Origin: Oidiodendron maius Zn
Lineage: Eukaryota > Ascomycota > Leotiomycetes > Myxotrichaceae
DNA: 64,000 nucleotides
Direction: 5' to 3'
NCBI GenBank assembly: GCA_000827325.1
Contig: KN832872.1
Span: forward strand, 124,001 to 188,000
The translations under genes and the position numbers were made by a program. The notes under the pieces are model-generated. The model ran no database searches and was not told where the DNA came from. It saw only the letters and a program-made list of their open reading frames with translations. Positions 57,772 to 64,000 of the stretch are shown in pieces. Each line of letters opens with the position of its first letter. Positions within the stretch are counted from its first letter, which is position 1.

Positions 57772-59487
57772 ATGTCTTCTTTCTTCAAGAGCATCGCCAA
57801 CTTACCTGCCACCTGGGTAAAAACAATGTCTACATCATGGTTCAGCCGCGTATGGGGTAAAACGCCGCCCAAGATCGAGCCTGCTGTTGCCGCCACTCCG
57901 GAGCAGCAAGCAGAGGAACGGGCGGCCTTTGAAAAAGCTGTCACAGATGCTGTCGCCGCCGCCATCAAGAACGACGAGTTCACCCAAGCCGTTGCTACCA
58001 ACCTAGCTTCCCAGCTCCAGCCTTCTCTCAAAGCTGCACTGGACATCTCCTCGGTCGAAGCCAAGCTGCTAGCCGCCAACGACCAGCTCGCCAAACGACT
58101 TGACGATGTCGATGCCCAAACGACAGGCAAGCTGGCCGACCTTTCGAGTTTAGTCGATTCGAGCAACACCACAACTGCAGGAAAGGTTTCGGCCGTAGAG
58201 GCAGCTATTTCACAGATCGCTGCCACTCTGTCGGAGCTTGGAAGCAATGTGAAGGATCTTCAAGCCCAGGTTGCTTCTCCCGACACCACCCTTCTATCTG
58301 AGCAGACTTCAAAACTGGATAACATTGCCGCGGAGCTCAAGGCAATCCAAACACAGATCGCCTCGCCCGATACCTCTCTCCTCGCCTCTCACACGGCCAA
58401 ACTTGACAACATTGCTAGTGAACTAGTGGCCATCAAAGAAAACCCAGAGACTGGAGCAGCACTAAGGACTATCACCTCAGATCTAACATCTATCAAAGCC
58501 GACATCAAGGACAATGATTCCAGCACCAAGATCCTAGAAGGAATCAAGCTGTCGAATGACTCTCAAACTGCTCTCACCGCTGCCCTGGCCGAGATCAAGG
58601 CCGACATCAAGGACAATGATTCCAGCACCAAGATCCTAGAAGGAATCAAGCTGTCGAATGACTCTCACACTGCTCTTACCGCTACCCTGGCCGAGATCAA
58701 GGCCGCAAACGATGCTGCAGCCCCTGCTCTAGCAGGTCTCGAAACTAAGGTTGGAACGGTTATCACCACACTTTCTGCCATTCAAAACTCAGACATCCAC
58801 AACGAGATTCTCAGTGCAAGCAAGGCATCAAATGAATCCCATGCAGCTCACGCTGTCACCCTTTCCGAGATCAAGGCCGCTACGGCAACTCCTGTGAAGA
58901 TCCCTGAGCCCACTGACATTTCCGGCCTCGAAACATCAGTCAAGTCGATTATCACCGCTCTTGGCTCTCAAGGCACCACGCTGGAGGAAATTAAAGCAGC
59001 TGCTACTACCCCTGCACCAGTCGCCGAGAAGACAGACCTCACCTCTCTCGAGGCCTCTGTAAAGACCATCATCACCAACCTTGATTCTCAGACAGTTACA
59101 CTATCGGAGATCAAGACAGGATCCTCCAATACCGAAATTCTGTCTGCAATCAAGAGCCAAGACACTGTTCTCGCTGATATTAAGACGGGATCCTCCAGTG
59201 CCGAAATCCTGTCTGCAATCAAGGACCAAGACTCTGTCCTTGCTGAGATCAAGGCCTCTACCACGTCAACTGAAATTTCTGCCAGCATCCAGGCCGTCAA
59301 ATCCGATATCTCCGCCTCCAAGGACGCCGTGATAGAGAAGGTTGATTCTCTCAAGACAACTATTGCAGCTATTCCAGCAGCGGCTCCGCCTTCTGTCGAG
59401 GGTGGGAAGGTCGCGGAGACTGCAAATGGAAAGATTGAGGACGATGGTGTAGCTGTCGAGGCCAAGGAGGTTGCTTCTGAGGCTTGA
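57772..59487 (+). CDS. Repetitive Ala/Ser/Thr-rich coiled-coil protein
   Basis: Single exon, 571 residues from the ATG at 57772 (MSSFFKSIANLPATWVKTMS); the frame is open upstream to 57679 but that stretch looks like leader. No signal peptide. Residues 45-560 are predicted by eye to be mostly helical, with heptad-like spacing and repeated modules. Two 34-residue units are almost identical (residues 241-274 and 275-308, ADIKDNDSSTKILEGIKLSN). A looser pair is ASPDTTLLSEQTSKLDNIAA / ASPDTSLLASHTAKLDNIAS, and another is GSSNTEILSAIKSQDTVLAD / GSSSAEILSAIKDQDSVLAE. I recognise no domain. It looks like a structural or scaffold protein, superficially like bacterial chemoreceptor helices. Only a few Cys or aromatic residues occur beyond the N-terminus. 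Confidence 0.8.
   Translation: MSSFFKSIANLPATWVKTMSTSWFSRVWGKTPPKIEPAVAATPEQQAEERAAFEKAVTDAVAAAIKNDEFTQAVATNLASQLQPSLKAALDISSVEAKLLAANDQLAKRLDDVDAQTTGKLADLSSLVDSSNTTTAGKVSAVEAAISQIAATLSELGSNVKDLQAQVASPDTTLLSEQTSKLDNIAAELKAIQTQIASPDTSLLASHTAKLDNIASELVAIKENPETGAALRTITSDLTSIKADIKDNDSSTKILEGIKLSNDSQTALTAALAEIKADIKDNDSSTKILEGIKLSNDSHTALTATLAEIKAANDAAAPALAGLETKVGTVITTLSAIQNSDIHNEILSASKASNESHAAHAVTLSEIKAATATPVKIPEPTDISGLETSVKSIITALGSQGTTLEEIKAAATTPAPVAEKTDLTSLEASVKTIITNLDSQTVTLSEIKTGSSNTEILSAIKSQDTVLADIKTGSSSAEILSAIKDQDSVLAEIKASTTSTEISASIQAVKSDISASKDAVIEKVDSLKTTIAAIPAAAPPSVEGGKVAETANGKIEDDGVAVEAKEVASEA
58492..58695 (+). repeat. Two-copy 102-bp tandem duplication inside the coiled-coil gene
   Basis: Copies at 58492-58593 and 58594-58695 differ at 4 of 102 positions by my count. 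Unit length is 34 codons, so the frame is kept. Recent duplication within an older repeat array. Confidence 0.85.
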
Positions 59488-60131
59488 GCTTCTGAGCTGC
59501 TCACGGATAGGTACCTTTGACGATGACAATGAAACACACAATCATGATGATAGCAAGGAAGAATGTAAAGGCGGATGAGAATAGTATTAGATGATTCGCT
59601 TCGATGACGCTTTATACCCTTTTGCTCCGCTGCCCGTTTAGCGCATGAGGTACGGCTTATGATTGATGGGTAGCTTATAGCTTGTTTCTAGCACTAATGG
59701 GATAAATTCACCTACTCCAATTAGAATTAACCCCAGAATAAATTTCGTGACCATATAGTGACCACGTTGTAGATCTCTGCTCGAATTATCTCGGTTTCAT
59801 CCTCTCGCAATGAGGATCACACTTGGGTCGTACGTGACGAATTAGGCAATGTTTCGTCACTTGGGTGATCTGGGTTACATTTTTGATCTCGTGAGCGCAG
59901 TATCTAAGTAGTAGTGATTTGTTGAGTGGTATTTAATCCATCTTTTCGGGTACAGTGGCAGAGTTGAGATAACTTAAAAATATCGTATCATCAATATCAT
60001 ACATTATATTCCATTAAAATACCCGATAATGTACAATATCCCTCGTTCATTGTGCTTGACGCCGTCATAACCCTTGAACGTCTGAATTGGACGCTTAAAT
60101 ACAAATCGCGCCTCCCGAAGCTCTCAATAAG
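59488..60131. other. Intergenic between convergent genes
   Basis: About 640 AT-rich bases. No gene recognised. Confidence 0.6.
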
Positions 60132-61654
60132 CTAGTGTGCCCCAGAGGATGAAGCTGCAGAAGCAATCTGTGTCAATATAGCTTTCTCATTCGCAATGAG
60201 ATCCGCTTTCCGCTGTGCCAGACCGTGAGTCTCTACACTCTGGCCATCTACACGACTTTGCGGCTGCTCGAGTGATGAACCACCGGCAACACTTGTCGGC
60301 ACCAAATGATCTGATGGTAAGTCAGAACCAGATCCTAACTCCCTGCCACCATTTGCAGGGACATTGTAACCGTTTGTAGGTTTCCCGCCTTGTTGTACAG
60401 GGACAGCAGAAGCGGCGAATGGAGGAACAAACTGCAATTCGCCCTCTTTAATGTCCTTCCACGAACACTTGGCATGCTTCTTGGTACAAGCTGAGCAGGC
60501 AGTGAGGTGCTTAGTGCAGTCAAAACCTAGACGTCGGCATCTGTCGCAGGGAGGTGTGATAGGGTCTCCTCGAGATAATTTCTCAATTTTAGCTGCCATA
60601 CGCAAGCGGTACTGACCTTCGATACTGTCATCAGACAAACTTAGCGAATGGGATATCCGGCGGTCGAAGTCTTGAGGTCCTGTGTTTATGCTGTGAAATG
60701 CATCGGAGCTGATACGGCCAGTTTTCGGCCGCGGTTGGTGTATAGGAGCGTTATGATCACTGGATGTAAATTGGTCAAGGAGGTCTTGCTGCAGCTTCGC
60801 AGCCTCTAGGCTGATAGGATTCGGAGAGCGAGCGTTGATAGCTGAGAACGGCTGCGGAGAGAATGTGCGAGTTTGACCGGCCTCAACGGCAGGATTATCG
60901 ACTGCTTTTCGTGCCAGTATTGCTGATTTCCGGCTCTTGAGATGGTAGTTGAGCTGTCTAGCTTTCCCTGCCACTGCATCTGCCCTCTTAATCAGAGTTG
61001 TGAGACGAGCCTCCAGAATATTGAGGGTGCCAACTTCAGCTGATTCGTCTTCCGCGATGGGCTGGCTAGGAATGACCCTCTCGGGGGCACCAGATCTAAT
61101 CAGTCGATAATCTTCTTCAGATATCTCAACTTGTCCACCATGGATATAGACTTGGCAGGTCCTAGTGCCATGCTCAGAGTCACTTAAAACAAACTCGGAC
61201 GGATTGGAGCGAGCCAATGTGACAATGTCGAGCCACGTGATGGGTGATTGAGCAAGAGCGTAAGAATCCCGAATGACCTTGATGGAACCATCAAAAAGCT
61301 TCTCAAACGACTTCAGAACCAAAGGTCCAGTAAGCTTCGCTCCAAGATTGGCAGCTAAACTCTCATAGCGTTGAAGGACGCCTAAGTAAGTAAGTTAGTT
61401 TTGTACTGCTCTAAAATGTATTCTGACGAACCTTCATAATCATCTATGATCTCCAATATGTCTCCAAATATCTCCGAATCTCCCTCGATCAACCTTAAGC
61501 GTCCCGGTTTGGCCCTCACCAAATAATTGATCTGCGTGACATTTGGAGGATGCACTGTCGATTGCGGGGGCGGAGGTGGTCTTGTGACTGTTTCTTCCAC
61601 CGGACTGCGTTTTCTTTTTGCTGTCCCGGATTCTGGAGCTGAAGATTCCATCAT
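60132..61654 (-). CDS. Protein with a Zn2Cys6 cluster in its C-terminal half
   Basis: Two exons, 61432-61654 and 60132-61381, with a 50-nt intron (branch ctaac), giving 490 residues. A Lys/Arg-Lys-Arg patch near the start (TAKRKRSPVEE) may be a nuclear signal. Residues 45-190 (LVRAKPGRLRLIEGDSEIFG, VLKSFEKLFDGSIKVIRDSY, ITWLDIVTLARSNPSEFVLS) look like an ordered domain I cannot name. At about 350-378 is CDRCRRLGFDC-TKHLTA-CSACTKKHAKC, spacing C-x2-C-x6-C-x6-C-x2-C-x6-C, that of a fungal zinc cluster. Most Zn2Cys6 proteins carry this near the N-terminus. The tail ends in a possible short helix (LAQRKADLIANEKAILTQIA). Probably a DNA-binding regulator; its target is unknown. Confidence 0.82.
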
Positions 61655-62129
61655 TTCGGTAGACGTATTATGCTACGATACTGCTAGAAGGGGTGCGTGT
61701 TGATAGAGTCGTCGAGGTCGACTTCTGCGCCAAAACGCCGGAGCGGGGAGAGCGGAACGCTCTTTGTGCAGATCCCTCCTCCGCGACGGACTTACGCCAC
61801 CGGAGATGTCTTAAGAGGAGAGAAAATGTTTTGCAAAGCTGTAGACCAATTATCCGTATGATTTGGTTAGCCAATACTCATCGTAGACTGCAGCAGCGGC
61901 GTTCTGCCTCTGTGAGCGTGGTGGGACGGAAGCAGCTCCTCGGAAGGATGCCCGACGGCGGAGATTTATCTTCCGCGCAAGCTCCACGTGATCCGCTCGC
62001 TCCCCACCACGTTCCGCCGCCCCTAGACCGGTTTAAGTCTAGCGCGGCGTGAACTGCCCTGCCCACGCTCACGCTTGGTTTTCAGCCTCACGATTTGAAG
62101 GGCAACTTCACCGAAACACGAACAGAAAG
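61655..62129. promoter_or_regulatory. Divergent promoter of the zinc-cluster gene and LSM7
   Basis: 475 bases between divergent starts, GC-rich towards LSM7. No gene. Confidence 0.45.
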
Positions 62130-62683
62130 ATGTCCTCACAACCGCACCAACGAGGCGGTCGCGGAGGAGGTGGACGAGGCGACCATCGCGGGAGGGGAGG
62201 TGGCCGAGGTGGCCAATCTGGCGAAGGACGAGGAGGTGGGCATGCTGGAGGGGAGAGAGAGAAGTCTAAGAAGGAAAATATCCTGGATTTGGGGAAATAC
62301 ATGGATAAACGGATTACCGTCAAATTCACCGGCGGCCGTGAAGGTAAGCTCTGAGATCTTTTGAGTGGCATTTTCCCAAGTCTGGAAGAGAACAAGGAAA
62401 TGTCAGCTAACGTCCTAAAATAGTTACTGGTACTTTAAAGGGCTACGACGCACTCATGAACTTGGTGCTGGATGATGTACAGGAGATTCTTCGTGGTACG
62501 CTTGACTCTAGAATATTTTTGCATCAATATCTGCTAACTCATACGTCTGCAGATGATGAAGGCAACGAATCCTCTCGGACGCTAGGTTTGGTGGTAGCGA
62601 GAGGAACATTACTGGTTCTTGTCAGCCCGGTGGATGGTAGTGAGGAGATTGCGAATCCTTTTGTGGCGCAAGAAGATGAATGA
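62130..62683 (+). CDS. LSM7: U6 snRNA-associated Sm-like protein LSm7, with RGG N-terminal extension
   Basis: Three exons, 62130-62343, 62424-62495 and 62553-62683, giving 138 residues. Residues 1-47 are a Gly/Arg-rich tail (MSSQPHQRGGRGGGGRGDHR). The Sm fold follows: ENILDLGKYMDKRITVKFTG (Sm1) with VTGTLKGYDALMNLVLDDVQ, then SSRTLGLVVARGTLLVLVSP (Sm2) containing the ARG-type RNA-contact loop. LSm7 is part of the LSm1-7 ring (cytoplasmic decapping and decay) and the LSm2-8 ring (U6 snRNA). Yeast Lsm7 lacks the RGG tail. The start at 62130 is the first ATG in frame that gives the RGG tail; the frame is open upstream but unlikely to be translated. It converges on PAN3. Confidence 0.93.
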
Positions 62684-63076
62684 GAGATATATGGAATTGA
62701 GTCTGGGACGATGCAACTGACTGAAGCCATCACTTTACACGAGAAGCTCACAGCCTAGTTATGATTGCTGGGAATATGGTTGCAATGGCATGACAAGGCG
62801 GAATATCGTGCCTATAAGAGGTTGGACGGATGACTACATTATTGTAAAACCGCCTCTGATACTAAAGGCTGCAGAGAGTAATACAAGCCCTCATGAGATA
62901 CTCTGAGCTTGTGTGTTTTGAAATAACTGGCCATACTTTATCTACTCTACAAATACTGAACAGTTTCCAGATCCACCATTTCTCATTTCTTATTCAACCT
63001 ATATCCCCCTATTACTATGTTGGGCGCGCGATTACTATGAACCGAGGTGCCATCACTACACCTGATATCCAAATCT
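62684..63076. other. Intergenic between convergent LSM7 and PAN3
   Basis: 393 bases of 3' flank. An open frame at 62893-63093 is unrecognised. Confidence 0.55.
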
Positions 63077-64000
63077 TCAATATCTTCCCTTAGAAGGCTT
63101 CTGCAGCTCCGCAAATGCTGCCATCACCTGTTTCTTCAACTCACGATATGTAACTACAAATGTAGTCTGTTCGTCTCTGCTCGTTAGACTAACTTTCTCG
63201 TCGATACCAGCATCCAGCTTATTCAAGCACGTGAGTATATGGCCCAAGTCTATTACCGGGCGACCATCAGCGTCAACTTGATGGAAAACGTAATCTCGAA
63301 ACAGCTTCAGCATATATCGCTCGCCATTCTCACTCCAGTTTCTATCTCCTTCATATTCGGGTCTCTCATTGATAGTTCCTAATTTGGCCATCAAGCGGAA
63401 AAGTCTGCCGTTCTCAACTTCACGGCTGAGTTCAGACATTTGGGTATCTATGGCATGGAGACTATTGTCAAATGCAGATACGAGGTGAGAAGAGATTCCG
63501 CTGAGGAAATCGTCAATGCTCTTAGTAGCTGGAGCCTGAGCAGGAGTGAGCAGCCAAGCAACCGTGTCTCGGAGTTCGGCAGTATATGTTCGTCCTAATT
63601 GATCAACCGCGTTCTTCAAAGTGGTAGTTGACACCAAGTTGTTAGTGCCGATAGATAGGATGAGCCTTCCAAAGTGAAGAAAGTCTTCCTGTTGTAATTC
63701 TGTCAAAGGTCTCTGAGCTTCGAATTGGACAACATCGAGTACAGAACATGCACTGAGGCGTATACGATTTTTATCTGTCAGGATAACTTTGCTGGGATCC
63801 ATGCATCTGGCAGCCAGATTTGCAGCGTGAACTGCCTTGATGGCTGAAGCCATCTGGACAATGTAACTCCAGAGAACTTTTTCAGGGACAGTTGCTGAGA
63901 CACGATTCCCATATCGATTGGTGCCAGAAAAATGATGCTCAGCCAATGTTTTGGACAGTGGAAAGTAGTCGGTGACAAAGATGAGTGAGCTGTCTCCAAA
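63077..64000 (-). CDS. PAN3: PAN2-PAN3 deadenylation complex subunit PAN3, C-terminal part
   Basis: One uninterrupted frame of 307 codons plus stop running to the window end; the 5' part is outside. It starts in FGDSSLIFVTDYFPLSKTLA, the pseudokinase hinge region, and continues through KVLWSYIVQMASAIKAVHAA, NLAARCMDPSKVILTDKNRI, QEDFLHFGRLILSIGT, and the C-terminal domain LFRLMAKLGTINERPEYEGD, GERYMLKLFRDYVFHQVDAD, GRPVIDLGHILTCLNKLDAG. PAN3 is an adaptor: it dimerises, binds poly(A)-binding protein and brings the PAN2 nuclease to the poly(A) tail to start mRNA shortening. The kinase fold lacks catalysis in the family. Intact as far as visible. Confidence 0.95.
   Translation of the reverse strand, partial: FGDSSLIFVTDYFPLSKTLAEHHFSGTNRYGNRVSATVPEKVLWSYIVQMASAIKAVHAANLAARCMDPSKVILTDKNRIRLSACSVLDVVQFEAQRPLTELQQEDFLHFGRLILSIGTNNLVSTTTLKNAVDQLGRTYTAELRDTVAWLLTPAQAPATKSIDDFLSGISSHLVSAFDNSLHAIDTQMSELSREVENGRLFRLMAKLGTINERPEYEGDRNWSENGERYMLKLFRDYVFHQVDADGRPVIDLGHILTCLNKLDAGIDEKVSLTSRDEQTTFVVTYRELKKQVMAAFAELQKPSKGRY

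Noticed and set aside
1-64000. tRNA genes, CRISPR arrays, transposons or retroelements
   Set aside because: No A/B-box pair with a foldable cloverleaf was seen, no spaced repeats, and no transposase, reverse transcriptase, integrase or long terminal repeats.

Overview
The window looks like nuclear chromosomal DNA of a filamentous ascomycete (Pezizomycotina). The genes have short introns (mostly 46-130 nt) with GT-AG ends and CTAAC/CTGAC-type branch sites. The proteins include ascomycete families (Ivy1-like, TRI12-type MFS, DUF4246, fungal F-box, Zn2Cys6, fungal Mtc5/WDR59). I lean towards Leotiomycetes, but that class assignment is inference only. I see no transposon, retroelement, tRNA, rRNA or CRISPR array.

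Left part (1-11.4 kb): the 5' half of a glutamate decarboxylase gene (minus, running off the window), then a secreted two-domain fasciclin protein, two GNAT acetyltransferases about 6 kb apart, a mitochondrial-type hotdog thioesterase, a class I O-methyltransferase and a TetX-like FAD monooxygenase. The middle of this stretch is rich in small-molecule-modifying enzymes and may be an accessory or detoxification neighbourhood. Next come a large SEA/GATOR2 subunit gene (WDR59/Mtc5, minus) and the divergent UBC13 gene (plus). A 2.1 kb GC-rich gene-free stretch follows, then a TRI12-like MFS efflux pump.

Middle (22-46 kb): a DUF4246 gene (minus) with a GC-AG intron and what I read as a 2-oxoglutarate/Fe(II) oxygenase signature; an unrecognised protein; TRM44 and ribosomal protein eL24 as a divergent pair; acyl-protein thioesterase and an Ivy1-like I-BAR protein as a divergent pair; NUP53 and FMP46 as a divergent pair; a 1,097-residue RRM-like low-complexity protein; NAC beta (EGD1/BTF3), which appears to need a one-nucleotide microexon; and a Zn2Cys6 regulator (minus).

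Right part (46-64 kb): an 8.3 kb gene desert, GC-rich in its first two thirds, lies upstream of the Zn2Cys6 gene. It is followed by an F-box protein, a repetitive coiled-coil protein with a fresh 102-bp internal duplication, a protein with a Zn2Cys6 cluster in its C-terminal half, LSM7 with an RGG N-terminus, and the C-terminal part of PAN3 (minus, running off the window). LSM7 and PAN3 are convergent neighbours that both act in mRNA decay.

Gene structures were built by hand from reading frame, splice signals and remembered family sequences. No search was run. Reading frames close exactly across all introns reported.
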